Shown: positions 25,170-35,064, counted from the first letter of the stretch. The stretch: 64,000 nt of DNA from Parabacteroides sp. PH5-46 (GCF_029892785.1 NZ_JARXXA010000008.1:1-64000), one strand, 5' to 3'. Notes: a model not told the origin generated them from the sequence alone. Program-made: numbers and translations.

Positions 25170-26225
25170 TTATGACCACTTCTTTTTTTTCAGGAAAAGC
25201 CAGGTGAAGAGCCCTATAAGTATCATGATTGCCCAGGAAAATAAGTATCCGTATTTCCAGCTTAGTTCGGGCATGCCGTTAAAGTTCATTCCCCATACAC
25301 CGGCCATAAATGTTAAGGGTATGAAGATGGTAGCAACTACTGTTAGCCTTTTCATGATGGCATTCATGCGCAAGTCGTTATTGGAGATGTACAAGTCTAC
25401 AAGGGACGAGCTGATCTCGCGGCAGCTTTCCATCGTTTGGTTTACAAACTGTATCTGGTCTGACAAGTCGTTGTATATAGGATACATATCCGGGCTTATA
25501 ATTCCACTTTCTAAGCGTAACAGTTTGGGAAACTGTTCTTTCAAAGGTTGGCTATTTTTGCGGATCGTCATGTAGTCGCGGCGGCGTTCCTGTATTTGCG
25601 GTCCTACGTTTTCTTGATTGTTGCTTATATCCAGCAGAGTATCTTCTATTTCTTCCAACAGTTCTTCTGCTTTGGCGGCTGATTCTACCAGGTTGGATAC
25701 AATTGTATTCAACAGGAAAGCCAGTAGCATCCCACTTCCTTTCTTGCGTATGTTCAGCATGTTTGACTTCAGGGCTTGCTCTACCCGTTCAAATACGGGA
25801 TTACTGCTTTCCGTAAAGGTAATCACGGTCTGCCCGGTTACTATAATACTGATATGCTCTGAGTGTAGCTCTAGATTCTCGTTATAGTAAGTAGAATTCA
25901 GGATGATAAGTAAGCGTTCCTGGTATTCTTCTATCTTGATAACATGTTGAGGGGTAAGGATATCCTTTACGTCCAGATTATGTAGCCCGAATCCTTTAAC
26001 AATCCGGGTAATGAGATCAGAGTCTGTCAGTCCGCTAATCTGAAACCAATTGACATGCTTACTGTCTGCCAGCTTATCGAATGAGACGTCTGTTTTCCTT
26101 ATTTCGTGAGCACTTAACGTTTCTTCATTATACTGAGTCAGACGGATTTCTGTTGCCGTTTGATGCTTTCCTACATAATAATACTTGTCGGACAGATGAT
26201 GATTGGATGTATGCCTGTGTCCCAT
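25170..26225 (-). CDS. corA: CorA-family magnesium/cobalt transporter
   Basis: 351 aa. A large cytoplasmic N-terminal funnel (about 1-285) is followed by two C-terminal membrane helices with the signature GMN in VWGMNFNGMPE between them; it ends in a Lys/Trp tail. It forms a homopentameric channel for Mg2+ (and Co2+/Ni2+) in the inner membrane. It lies 7 bp downstream of mutS2 and probably shares its transcript. Confidence 0.95.
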   Translation of the reverse strand: MGHRHTSNHHLSDKYYYVGKHQTATEIRLTQYNEETLSAHEIRKTDVSFDKLADSKHVNWFQISGLTDSDLITRIVKGFGLHNLDVKDILTPQHVIKIEEYQERLLIILNSTYYNENLELHSEHISIIVTGQTVITFTESSNPVFERVEQALKSNMLNIRKKGSGMLLAFLLNTIVSNLVESAAKAEELLEEIEDTLLDISNNQENVGPQIQERRRDYMTIRKNSQPLKEQFPKLLRLESGIISPDMYPIYNDLSDQIQFVNQTMESCREISSSLVDLYISNNDLRMNAIMKRLTVVATIFIPLTFMAGVWGMNFNGMPELSWKYGYLFSWAIMILIGLFTWLFLKKKKWS

Positions 26226-26232
26226 ATTGATT

Positions 26233-28701
26233 TTATGCTAATTCTACAACTGTAATACCTGCTCCTCCCAGTTGTACATGCTCGTCGCGGAAGCTATGAA
26301 TACCGGGAACCATGCGTAAATACTCCCGGATCAGCTGTCGCAGGGCTCCGGTGCCGGTTCCATGCAGTATACGAACAGGAGACGCGCCAACCAGTATAGC
26401 ATCGTCGATAAAATACGTGACAGCTTGCAGAGCTTCGTCGCCTCTCATACCTCTGACATCTATCTCTTGCTTAAAGTTCAGCTTCTTTTCGCGCATATCA
26501 TCGGTGGTCTGGCTGCTCACAAAGGTACTTTTTTTCATCTCTTTTTTGATCTGTCCTTTGCTTACTTTTTCTAGCTTGTCAAGCGAAACGGTACTTTTTA
26601 TCATCCCGAAGGCTACCAGAGCCTGCTTTCCATGCATTTCCAATACCGTACCGGCTGAAACCTGCCCTTTCAGACGAACCTGATCCCCTGTCTCAATTAC
26701 GTCTTTGTTGAATGGCTGTTTTTCAGGCGCTTTCTGCTTTTGCTTTTTACGCTCTTGCCGTTCTTTCAGTTTTGTCATCTGGCGGGCTATTTTCTCGTCT
26801 GCCTCTTCGGTGGCCAATACTGATGCCTTGAACTCATCCAGCGCTTTACGGGCCAGTTTGGTTTGTTCCTTTTCGGCCTGTGCTTCTTTTATTTCACGTA
26901 TTGTATTTTCTATTTTTGTGTTGGCATTGGCTATGATGCGCTGTGCTTCTTCTTTGGCTTCGCGAATGATCTCTTTACGCTGTTTGTCAACTGCCTCCAG
27001 ATTATGTTCATAGCGCGTTGTTACATCTTCCAGTTTTTTCTCCTGCTGGCGTATGTTCTGGCGTTTGGTTTCCCAGTAACGCTTGTCACGCACAATGTCT
27101 TGCAGGTATTTATCCATGTTGATATAGTCTGAACCTACAATAGCCGAAGCATCGGTGATAACGTCTTCCGGAAGGCCGATCTTGCGGGCTATTTCTACGG
27201 CAAAGGAACTGCCCGGATTACCAATAGAGAGCTTGAAGAGGGGCTGCATTAGGTGGCGATCGTATAACATCGCTCCATTAACCAGTCCCGGGCTGTCTTC
27301 TGCAAAGTGCTTCAGGTTCTGATAGTGGGTCGTGATCACGCCAAAGCTCTTGTTGCGATTGAAACGGTCGAGCAATGCTTCGGCTATCGCTCCGCCTATC
27401 TGAGGCTCTGTGCCACTGCCGAATTCATCGATCAATATGATTGTTTTCGCATCACAGTTTTTTACAAAGAACTTCATGTTTATCAGGTGTGAACTGTAGG
27501 TACTGAGGTCGTTCTCAATACTTTGTTCGTCGCCTATGTCGATGAATATGCCCGAGAATATACCCGTTCGCGAACGTTCGTATAATGGAATCAGCATTCC
27601 GCATTGCAGCATATATTGCAAGAGGCCTACAGTCTTCAGGCAGACGGATTTCCCTCCGGCATTGGGCCCGGAAATAATGAGGAGTCGCTGCTCTTCCGTC
27701 AGCATAATATCCAGTGGAACAACCTCTCTGTTCTGTTTCTGATGGGAGAGGTAGAGCAGGGGATGAATGGCGCGAAACCAGTCTATCTGCTGTTTGTTTT
27801 CCAGGCTTGGCCGTATAGCATTGATTTTTATGGCAAAGAGAGCCTTAGCCCGGATAAAGTCAATGTCGGCCAAAAACTCGTAAGATTGCAAGATATCCGG
27901 TACCAATGGGCGGATAATATCTGTAAATCCGGTGAGTATCTTGATGATCTCCCTCCGTTCGTCGTTCTCCAGTTCACGAATACGGTTGTTGGCTTCTACT
28001 ACCACTTCCGGCTCGATAAAAACAGTCTTTCCGGTGGCAGACTCGTCATGTACGATTCCCCGGATTTTACGTTTGTAAGCCGGAGCTACGGGAATCATCA
28101 GGCGTCCGTCTCGCATGGTAGGCGCCACATCTTTATCCACTACTCCGTCTGCCTGGGCTGCACGGAGGATGGATTGCAGGCTGCGCGAGATACTGCTCAT
28201 GGTGGCATTCATCTCTTTCCGAATCTGCGCAAGGGTGGGAGAGGCATTGTCTTTTACCCGACCGAATTTGTCCAGGATAATGTCTATTTTTCCTATCAGT
28301 TGAGGGAATACTAAAATGTCTCCAGCCAAGGCTGTAAGTGCCGGGTAACTGACTTCTTCCCCCTCGGTTACGTGGAGAAAGCGTACAATATCATGGATCG
28401 TCTGAAGCGAGCGTTTCAGGTCGAATAACTCTTTCTCGTCCAGGAAGGTACCTTCCGGACGGATTCGTTTCAGCGAGTAGCGTACATCGAAGAAGTAGGC
28501 TGCCGGGAATTCATCGTCCCCTTGCAGAATACGGACAAACTCGTCTGTCTGGTCTAACAGTTTGCTTACTGTTTCAAAGCTGTCGGAAAATGCCATGTCT
28601 GCCACTCTTTCTTCGCCCAGAGGACTTAAACATTTTTCAGCAACCAGCTGGCGGATCTTATCAAAACCCGTCTTATATTCAAAATTTTGAGGATAAATCA
28701 C
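26233..28701 (-). CDS. mutS2: endonuclease MutS2
   Basis: 822 aa. No mismatch-binding domain I; core/clamp helices in about 1-320; ATPase Walker A SGPNAGGKS, Walker B IILIDEFGSGTEP; a long Lys/Glu coiled coil (about 515-640); KOW-like segment ETGDQVRLKGQVSAGTVLEM; and a C-terminal Smr nuclease domain (DVRGMRGDEAL, HGTGTGALRQLI). MutS2 suppresses recombination and acts at collided ribosomes in other bacteria. 11 bp after the PDZ protein gene. Confidence 0.95.
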   Translation of the reverse strand: MIYPQNFEYKTGFDKIRQLVAEKCLSPLGEERVADMAFSDSFETVSKLLDQTDEFVRILQGDDEFPAAYFFDVRYSLKRIRPEGTFLDEKELFDLKRSLQTIHDIVRFLHVTEGEEVSYPALTALAGDILVFPQLIGKIDIILDKFGRVKDNASPTLAQIRKEMNATMSSISRSLQSILRAAQADGVVDKDVAPTMRDGRLMIPVAPAYKRKIRGIVHDESATGKTVFIEPEVVVEANNRIRELENDERREIIKILTGFTDIIRPLVPDILQSYEFLADIDFIRAKALFAIKINAIRPSLENKQQIDWFRAIHPLLYLSHQKQNREVVPLDIMLTEEQRLLIISGPNAGGKSVCLKTVGLLQYMLQCGMLIPLYERSRTGIFSGIFIDIGDEQSIENDLSTYSSHLINMKFFVKNCDAKTIILIDEFGSGTEPQIGGAIAEALLDRFNRNKSFGVITTHYQNLKHFAEDSPGLVNGAMLYDRHLMQPLFKLSIGNPGSSFAVEIARKIGLPEDVITDASAIVGSDYINMDKYLQDIVRDKRYWETKRQNIRQQEKKLEDVTTRYEHNLEAVDKQRKEIIREAKEEAQRIIANANTKIENTIREIKEAQAEKEQTKLARKALDEFKASVLATEEADEKIARQMTKLKERQERKKQKQKAPEKQPFNKDVIETGDQVRLKGQVSAGTVLEMHGKQALVAFGMIKSTVSLDKLEKVSKGQIKKEMKKSTFVSSQTTDDMREKKLNFKQEIDVRGMRGDEALQAVTYFIDDAILVGASPVRILHGTGTGALRQLIREYLRMVPGIHSFRDEHVQLGGAGITVVELA

Positions 28702-28712
28702 GTATAAGCTTT

Positions 28713-30131
28713 TTATTTAATTTCTATCATCACTTCCGTGTGAATGGTCGGACGGATGACTAATTCTACTTTTTCCTTACCCCTTTTGATTTGGAATGTA
28801 CAAGCATTCGTACTGGAAGGGTTGATGTAAGGAGCAAACTTATATAAGTAAGAGAAGGGAGCTATACTTTTGGAGTTCTGAATCGTTTCTGCCACCTGTG
28901 TATAACTGAATTTGTCCCAGAACATACAGTATTGAAACCCGTTGAGATCTGTAAAGATTGTATTCTGATCTCGGTATTTCATTGTATTGGTGATGAATCG
29001 TTTATAGGCAGCTGTAAGTTCCTCCGAAGAGTAGCTCAGGCTATGATTATCTATTTTATCAATCACGTCACGAGCCCGTACTCCTGCTGTATGAGCCGGA
29101 GAATTGGGATCTACACTCATTACCACTTCCATACGGTTGATGTCATAGTTGATCCCTGTATAGTTGTAGGTTTTCTGATATACCTGAAACTGCACATTGC
29201 GGCTGTATTTGGCATATGGAAACTGCATACACATCAATGGGATATGAGTTTGTGCGTAATTCTCAAGCCTGAAGCCGGATTCCAGCATTTCGTTGGCTTC
29301 ACATTCCCACAACACTTTTCCGGGATTGACTTTCTGGTCTATCAGACGGATCCCTAACTGTAGTAGGTATTCTGCCTCCGTCTCTGAGGTAGAGTGGCTT
29401 AGGAAAGGGAACTTTTGCATTCGGTTCAGAGTGATGTCATACCTGTAGCTAGCTTGTTTGTCCGTAGTTGCACTGGGCTTGTAATTCGGATTTCTTTTAT
29501 TGTAATAATAGGTGCGGATCAGTATATCCGGATTGGTAGCATCATAGGTTAAGCCCTTTTTCCGGAACTCTTTCTCCAAAAAACCGTTTATCGTTTCTTC
29601 CCGTTTCTGATTTCCTTCGTCTACAGGTGTGAATGCAAAGGTTTTAAATACTGAAAAATCAATAGGTTCTGTAGTAGTTGTTGTCTTAAACGGACAGATA
29701 AACGAGCGTTCGCTGGTACTTTCCAGACTGTACATCTGGAAGGCGGAAGCCAGTTGGTCTTCGCTGATCGCATCACGCCTTTTACATTCTTTTTTTACAA
29801 TTAAATGTTTAGCCGAATCAGTCAGATTGGTAATAACAAGCGAAACTTCGTTCTTGCCTGCCGGATTCATCAGAACCGCAATCTCTTCGGCGCTAGTAAC
29901 TGCTGTCTGGATGCCATCTATCGATTCGATAATATCGTTTGTTTTCAGTCCTACTGTTTCTGCCGAAGAATAAGGATATATGCCTGTAATGACGGGCTTC
30001 CCATTTCCCCAGTTTGGGGATTGGCTGATATCATACGTAAAGCCCAGCCGGCAAATCGTAGGATTTTGAGCCTGTATAGTTACCGCAGCACAGAAGCAAA
30101 GCAATGCAGAAAGGAACATTTGTTTCATCAT
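28713..30131 (-). CDS. secreted PDZ / DUF4136 protein
   Basis: 472 aa. A Sec signal peptide (MKQMFLSALLCFCAAVTIQA) precedes a first PDZ-like domain (about 25-112; GIYPYSSAETVGLKTNDIIE), a DUF4136-like central domain (about 150-300; DFSVFKTFAFTPVD, NPDILIRTYYYNKRN) and a second PDZ (about 325-390; SVDPNSPAHTAGVRARDVID). No protease residues. Probably periplasmic or outer-membrane facing scaffold. The start may be the first or second Met. Divergent from grpE across array D. Confidence 0.8.
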   Translation of the reverse strand: MMKQMFLSALLCFCAAVTIQAQNPTICRLGFTYDISQSPNWGNGKPVITGIYPYSSAETVGLKTNDIIESIDGIQTAVTSAEEIAVLMNPAGKNEVSLVITNLTDSAKHLIVKKECKRRDAISEDQLASAFQMYSLESTSERSFICPFKTTTTTEPIDFSVFKTFAFTPVDEGNQKREETINGFLEKEFRKKGLTYDATNPDILIRTYYYNKRNPNYKPSATTDKQASYRYDITLNRMQKFPFLSHSTSETEAEYLLQLGIRLIDQKVNPGKVLWECEANEMLESGFRLENYAQTHIPLMCMQFPYAKYSRNVQFQVYQKTYNYTGINYDINRMEVVMSVDPNSPAHTAGVRARDVIDKIDNHSLSYSSEELTAAYKRFITNTMKYRDQNTIFTDLNGFQYCMFWDKFSYTQVAETIQNSKSIAPFSYLYKFAPYINPSSTNACTFQIKRGKEKVELVIRPTIHTEVMIEIK

Positions 30132-30170
30132 AACACCGAATATCTGTTTGAAATATATCGTTTAGCCCCA

Positions 30171-30178
30171 CAAATGTA
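30171..30178 (-). promoter_or_regulatory. -7 element for PDZ protein gene
   Basis: TACATTTG on the minus strand, 40 bases before the start codon; its upstream side faces array D. Confidence 0.6.
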
Positions 30179-30211
30179 CGTCATAACTTTTATATAATCA
30201 ACGCCTCTTAG

Positions 30212-30319
30212 GCTGAAATATCATGATAAAAGAATCGCGCCACATATGTCACGCGATCGATTCACAATTGTGTTTCGATCGTTTTACATTTGTGGTTTGA
30301 TCGTTCTACATATGTGGCA
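30212..30319. repeat. 22-bp-register array D (palindromic units)
   Basis: Five palindromes with centres exactly 22 bp apart: TATCATGATA (centre 30223.5), ACATATGT (30245.5), CACAATTGTG (30267.5), ACATTTGT (30289.5), ACATATGT (30311.5). Between them lie CGATCG-type dyads at the half-way points. The array ends are inverse copies (AGAATCGCGCCACATATG at 30231 against the sequence ending at 30327). It occupies the space between divergent promoters, ending 10 bases before the grpE -33 box. Confidence 0.85.
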
Positions 30320-30328
30320 CGATTCTTT

Positions 30329-30363
30329 TTTGACGATTCTTTCAGAAATTGGCAGTAAATTTG
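30329..30363 (+). promoter_or_regulatory. grpE-dnaJ promoter
   Basis: TTTG (30329-30332) as -33 and TAAATTTG (30356-30363) as -7, spacer 23. The start codon is 36 bases downstream. Confidence 0.7.
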
Positions 30364-30398
30364 CTTACTATTTATTGAATGAAAAATAATAATGGATT

Positions 30399-30983
30399 AT
30401 GAGCAAGGAAAATCATAATAACAACATGGAATTCAACGAGAACGATGAATTCATGGGTGGAGAGGATGCGACAAATTTGCAGGATGCGACAGAAAAAACG
30501 TCAGGCGATTCTGCAGAAGGTGACAATGTGGCGGAGTCTTGTGATGAGCTGCAGAAAAAATATGATGAGCTGAATGACTCGCATTTACGCCTGATGGCAG
30601 AGTTTGATAATTATCGCAAACGTACGCTTCGCGAGAAAGCCGACCTGATTAAGACAGGGAGTGAATCGGCACTGATAAATCTGCTCCCGGTACTGGACGA
30701 CTTTGAGCGTGCTCTGGAAAATATACAGAAAGCCGAAAATATAGAAGGAGTGAAGGAAGGAGTCGATCTTATTTACAGCAAATTTATGGCTTACCTGACA
30801 CAGCAGGGAGTAAAGCCTATTGAATCGATAGGGAAACCTTTCGAAACGGAAATGTTTGAAGCTGTAGCGATTATCCCCGCTCCCGAAGAAGACTTGAAAG
30901 GAAAAGTACTGGATAGCATACAAACCGGATATACCTTATATGACAAAGTAATTCGCCATGCCAAGGTAGTAGTAGGGGAATAA
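30399..30983 (+). CDS. grpE: nucleotide exchange factor GrpE
   Basis: 194 aa. An acidic disordered N-terminus (about 1-45) is followed by a long coiled coil (ELQKKYDELNDSHLRLMAEF), the conserved DNYRKRT, and the beta domain with ETMFEAV-type FETEMFEAVAIIP and DKVIRHAKVVVGE at the end. It releases ADP from DnaK. It lies 28 bp upstream of dnaJ in a heat-shock operon; dnaK is not in the window. Confidence 0.96.
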   Translation: MSKENHNNNMEFNENDEFMGGEDATNLQDATEKTSGDSAEGDNVAESCDELQKKYDELNDSHLRLMAEFDNYRKRTLREKADLIKTGSESALINLLPVLDDFERALENIQKAENIEGVKEGVDLIYSKFMAYLTQQGVKPIESIGKPFETEMFEAVAIIPAPEEDLKGKVLDSIQTGYTLYDKVIRHAKVVVGE

Positions 30984-31011
30984 TCAAAACAAACAAAAGA
31001 ATTAAACAAAA

Positions 31012-32160
31012 ATGGCTAAACGAGATTACTACGAGACTCTGGGTGTTGAAAAGAACGCCACAGCAGAAGAAATAAAGAAAGCATATCGTAAAAAAGCGAT
31101 AGAATATCACCCCGACAAGAACCCGGGCGACAAAGGCGCTGAAGAGAACTTTAAAGAAGCAGCAGAGGCTTACGACGTATTGAGCGATGCCCAGAAACGC
31201 CAGCGGTACGACCAGTTCGGACATGCGGGAGTAGGCGGTGCTTCCGGTGGTGGAGGCGGCTTTGGAGGCGGTATGTCTATGGACGATATCTTCTCTCAGT
31301 TTGGCGACATTTTTGGTGGCCACTTTGGCTTTGGCGGTTTTGGAGGCGGTTCACGTGGCGGACGTCGCGTAAACAGAGGCTCCGACCTGCGTGTGAAAGT
31401 AAAACTTACCCTGTCAGAAGTAGCCAAAGGGGTAGAAAAGAAAATAAAGGTAAAAAAATATGTTCCTTGTTCGACTTGTAACGGTAGTGGGGGAGAAGGC
31501 TCAAACGCCACCAAAACCTGTGATACCTGCCATGGTAGTGGTGTAGTAACGCGTATAGCCAATACTATATTGGGACAGATGCAGACGCAATCAACCTGTC
31601 CTACCTGTAATGGCGAAGGAACTATTATTACGAAAAAATGCCATGTGTGTAGTGGCGAAGGCATTGTAAAAGATGATGATGTCATTACATTGAACATTCC
31701 GGCCGGAGTGGCAGAAGGAATGCAGCTGTCTATGAGCGGGAAAGGAAATGCTGCCCGTCATGGAGGCGTGAATGGCGACCTGCTGATATTGGTAGAAGAA
31801 GAACAACATCCGGAGCTGATTCGCGATGAAAACGACTTGTTATACAATCTGTTGCTGAGTGTTCCGCAAGCAGCCTTGGGAGGTAATGTGGAAGTGCCGA
31901 CGATTGAAGGAAAAGCTAAAGTGAAGATCGATCCGGGAACCCAACCGGGCAAAGTGTTGAGGCTGCGTAACAAAGGCTTGCCCTCCATTAATGGCTATGG
32001 TACAGGTGATTTGCTTGTCAATGTAAGTGTATACATCCCGGAAACGCTCTCTGATTCAGAGAAGGAAACCTTAAATGGCCTGGAAAATTCACCGAATTTC
32101 CAACCTAAGAAAACAGTCAAAGAAAAGATATTCAATAAGTTCAGACAAATGTTTGACTAA
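31012..32160 (+). CDS. dnaJ: chaperone DnaJ
   Basis: 382 aa. J domain with HPD ([13 protein letters not shown]) at about residues 32-44, Gly/Phe linker (about 75-120), four zinc motifs [32 protein letters not shown] (about 150-215), then the C-terminal substrate domain. It delivers clients to DnaK and triggers ATP hydrolysis. Follows grpE by 28 bp. Confidence 0.97.
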   Translation: MAKRDYYETLGVEKNATAEEIKKAYRKKAIEYHPDKNPGDKGAEENFKEAAEAYDVLSDAQKRQRYDQFGHAGVGGASGGGGGFGGGMSMDDIFSQFGDIFGGHFGFGGFGGGSRGGRRVNRGSDLRVKVKLTLSEVAKGVEKKIKVKKYVPCSTCNGSGGEGSNATKTCDTCHGSGVVTRIANTILGQMQTQSTCPTCNGEGTIITKKCHVCSGEGIVKDDDVITLNIPAGVAEGMQLSMSGKGNAARHGGVNGDLLILVEEEQHPELIRDENDLLYNLLLSVPQAALGGNVEVPTIEGKAKVKIDPGTQPGKVLRLRNKGLPSINGYGTGDLLVNVSVYIPETLSDSEKETLNGLENSPNFQPKKTVKEKIFNKFRQMFD

Positions 32161-32178
32161 ATACTTGAAAATTAACCT

Positions 32179-33171
32179 ATGGAAGCATACAAAGCGAGTG
32201 AAAAACGGTACGACGAGATGACGTATCGTCGGTGCGGACGGAGCGGAATCCTTCTTCCGGCTATATCCCTTGGCTTATGGCATAACTTCGGGAGTGTAGA
32301 TGTGTTCAACCATTTTATCAAGATTGCCCATACGGCTTTTGATAATGGGATTACTCACTTTGACTTGGCAAACAACTATGGGCCGGTGTATGGTTCTGCC
32401 GAAGAAAACTTCGGGCGTATCCTGAAAAAAGGGTTGGGAAACTACCGGGATGAGCTGATTATCTCTTCCAAGGCCGGCTATGACATGTGGCCGGGGCCGT
32501 ATGGCGACTGGGGAAGCCGTAAGTATCTGATGGCAAGCCTCGATCAAAGCCTTAAGCGGATGGGCTTGGACTATGTGGATATATTCTACTCGCACCGCCC
32601 GGATCCACAGACTCCTATTGAAGAAACGATGGGCGCTTTGGTAGATATCGTACGACAGGGCAAGGCTTTGTATGTAGGGATCTCTAATTATGATGATGTA
32701 CAGGCCAAAGCGGCTTTGGAAGTGCTGAAAGAACATAAAGTGAGATGCCTGATCCATCAACCGAAATATTCGATGTTTGAACGCTGGGTAGAGCCAAAGT
32801 TGCTCCCATTGCTGCAGGAAGAAGGCGTTGGCGTGATTGCTTTCTCTCCTTTAGCGCAAGGTTTACTTACCAATCGCTATCTGAATGGTATACCCGAAGA
32901 CTCACGGGCTGCCAAATCGACAGGCTTTCTACAGCGTAACCAGGTAACAGAGGAAGTAGTAGCCAAAGTACGCAAGCTGAATGATATTGCCGTTAGCAGG
33001 GGACAAACCCTGGCTGAAATGGCTTTGGCCTGGTTACTGAAAGACGATAGAGTAACAAGCGTGTTGATCGGTGCCAGCTCTGTAGAGCAGTTACAGGATA
33101 ACCTGAAAGCCCTGAAGAACCTGTCTTTCTCGGCAGACAAATTAGAGGCTATAGAAAAGATACTGGCATAA
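32179..33171 (+). CDS. aldo/keto reductase, YghZ-like
   Basis: 330 aa TIM barrel. Cofactor and active-site motifs: HFDLANNYGPVYGSAEENFG (Asp, Tyr), SSKAGYDMWPGPYG (Lys), YSHRPDPQTPIEET (His), and the C-terminal NADPH-binding VLIGASSVEQLQDNL. Closest in pattern to the YghZ/Gpr and Kv-beta-like group that reduces L-glyceraldehyde 3-phosphate and methylglyoxal; substrate unproven. 18 bp after dnaJ, possibly read with it; its stop is 5 bp from the convergent TPR gene. Confidence 0.88.
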   Translation: MEAYKASEKRYDEMTYRRCGRSGILLPAISLGLWHNFGSVDVFNHFIKIAHTAFDNGITHFDLANNYGPVYGSAEENFGRILKKGLGNYRDELIISSKAGYDMWPGPYGDWGSRKYLMASLDQSLKRMGLDYVDIFYSHRPDPQTPIEETMGALVDIVRQGKALYVGISNYDDVQAKAALEVLKEHKVRCLIHQPKYSMFERWVEPKLLPLLQEEGVGVIAFSPLAQGLLTNRYLNGIPEDSRAAKSTGFLQRNQVTEEVVAKVRKLNDIAVSRGQTLAEMALAWLLKDDRVTSVLIGASSVEQLQDNLKALKNLSFSADKLEAIEKILA

Positions 33172-33176
33172 ACGTC

Positions 33177-34892
33177 TTATTGACAGTTCTCCCGGATTAA
33201 ACGCTTGGCAAGCGGGTCATTTAGTGCTTCGGCTTTGTTGAATGCCTCGCATGCCTCTGCTTTTTTCTTTAATCTCAGATAACAAATACCCCTCAGACGA
33301 TAGCAGGCTCCGAAGTCGGGAGCTATATCCAGGGCTTTCTGCAAGCTGGCCAGTGCCTCTTCGTACTTTTGCATGCGGACATAAATCGAGGCTTCTTCTG
33401 CCAGATAATCAGGAGAGTCAGCATTCATACTGATGGCCTGCAGGATATCTTCCAGAGCTGCTTCCATATCTCCTTTCTTGAATTTGGCCTGTTCGCGGTA
33501 GTAATAAAAGCTATCGTTTACCTGTCCGTTTACCAGCTTATAGTATAAATCGTAGTCTTCAACTACTTGTTCGTATAATCCCAGTTGGTTCTTGTAATTG
33601 ATGCGTTCCAGTATATAAGGGGCAGATTCTATTGGGCTCAGTCGGGTAATTGTGCTGTCTAACAGTGCGATAATGTCGCTGATCTGTGCTCCCGGAATCC
33701 TATCCAGGGTAGTAGCAGCCATGTAATAGCTGTTAGCAGAGGCGTGCTCACTCTCGTTTACTTTCATAAAAGAGGCATAAGCGCTGGAATATTCTTGCAG
33801 ATAGAAGAATATCTCTCCTTCGAGCAGCCTGTAAGCGGGCAGATCTTCTGTTTCGATTGCTTGGTTGATGGCTGATAAGGCAGCGCCTATCGACCAGTTT
33901 TTGTCTGTCAAAGTAGTATTACTTATCGCAACGGAATAGATTGTCTTGGCTTGATTATAATAGATATCCCCTTTGTTCTTACTGTATTGTCCGGCAGTGT
34001 TGATGTCTGCCAGTGCCAGTTCTAAGTATTTAGCTTCTTCGGCGGGCGAAGAGGCTAAGGCGGCTCTGTTGTTCGCATAATGCGTAGCCCGGCTTAAATA
34101 ACCGTCTGCAGCATGGGGGAAAGTAGCGATGAAATCATTCAACGTTTCCAGGTATTTTTTTGGTTCTTGCGAGCTTGACAGCAGAAACAGCGAAACAGAT
34201 GCCTGCTCAATGTCTGCCGGCCAACCTTTACGTATGCCTATATTGGTATAAACTGAATTAAAAGCGTCCGTAGCAGACACTTGTAGCGATTGAGTATAGC
34301 TTGCCGATACAGCATACGAATTTTCTTTCTTGCCGGAAGCATCAGCCTGTGCCAGTCCGAATACTTGTCCGGAAGCCAATAACAAAGGCGCATTTTCCTG
34401 TTCCGATTCAATAGGGAAGGTTACCTTGTAATAGCTGTAGGGATCTTTCAGTTTGCTTACTTCCGCTATTGAGCCCTGCTTAAAGTTGATGGCTTTTCCT
34501 GTACTGAACGAGAGCAGGTAAACCGGAGTACCCGTTGCAACCGGGTCGTTGGCCAACGGAAGGAAGGTTACTTTCTTGTTTATAGTCACCTTAAAACGTA
34601 CTACATCGTAAAGGTCGTCGGCTCCCATGATGGATGCAACATTGTATGTAGCTCCATCAGCATCCGTAACAGTGGCTCTTTCTGCCCCCTTAAAGATCGA
34701 ATAGGCGGAAAGTGCCTCCCCGTTTTCACTGATGAAAAAACCGTTGGTTGTTCCTATTTTGCGATCTCCTTTATCAAAGGTAGTAACCGATACAACAGCC
34801 TTTTTACTTTTCTCCATCCACTTGGGCGCATTTTGTGCGAAAATAGTAAAGCTGAAACAGCAGACAATAGTAAGTATAATTAGTCTTTTCAT
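33177..34892 (-). CDS. secreted trypsin-fold pseudoprotease with TPR repeats
   Basis: 571 aa. Signal peptide (MKRLIILTIVCCFSFTIFA), then a trypsin-like domain (about 25-215). The positions of the catalytic triad are not kept: where proteases have NAHVV it reads SAYSIFKGA, and where GNSGGPLL is expected it reads QENAPLLLASG, so His and Ser are missing. The rest (about 240-571) is helical with TPR repeats, clearest at the C-terminus (ALASLQKALDIAPDFGACYR). Likely a periplasmic scaffold. Divergent promoters separate it from the ABC-F gene. Confidence 0.75.
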   Translation of the reverse strand: MKRLIILTIVCCFSFTIFAQNAPKWMEKSKKAVVSVTTFDKGDRKIGTTNGFFISENGEALSAYSIFKGAERATVTDADGATYNVASIMGADDLYDVVRFKVTINKKVTFLPLANDPVATGTPVYLLSFSTGKAINFKQGSIAEVSKLKDPYSYYKVTFPIESEQENAPLLLASGQVFGLAQADASGKKENSYAVSASYTQSLQVSATDAFNSVYTNIGIRKGWPADIEQASVSLFLLSSSQEPKKYLETLNDFIATFPHAADGYLSRATHYANNRAALASSPAEEAKYLELALADINTAGQYSKNKGDIYYNQAKTIYSVAISNTTLTDKNWSIGAALSAINQAIETEDLPAYRLLEGEIFFYLQEYSSAYASFMKVNESEHASANSYYMAATTLDRIPGAQISDIIALLDSTITRLSPIESAPYILERINYKNQLGLYEQVVEDYDLYYKLVNGQVNDSFYYYREQAKFKKGDMEAALEDILQAISMNADSPDYLAEEASIYVRMQKYEEALASLQKALDIAPDFGACYRLRGICYLRLKKKAEACEAFNKAEALNDPLAKRLIRENCQ

Positions 34893-34915
34893 CTTATTGT
34901 TGATTTAATAAGAGG

Positions 34916-34943
34916 CAAAGATAAAATAAAAGTATTATCTTTG
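34916..34943. promoter_or_regulatory. divergent -7 elements
   Basis: TATCTTTG on the minus strand (34916-34923) for the TPR protein gene, and TATCTTTG on the plus strand (34936-34943) for the ABC-F gene, 12 bases apart. Confidence 0.65.
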
Positions 34944-35064
34944 CGCCGAACTTTATAATTACTTCCATGTAGGATATATCTAATTTTTCCCGCCAGGGGT
35001 GACATAATTCCTTTATTAGATAACCTTTCCGCAGTTTTTGCGGATACATTTCCTTTTTTTACAT

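Noticed and set aside
24799-25575. 258-codon plus-strand open frame
   Set aside because: Antisense to the AraC-like fragment and corA, Lys/Phe-rich, no domain.
27604-28314. 236-codon plus-strand open frame
   Set aside because: Lies wholly antisense within mutS2, whose protein is a full, well-conserved MutS2; a GC-pattern shadow.
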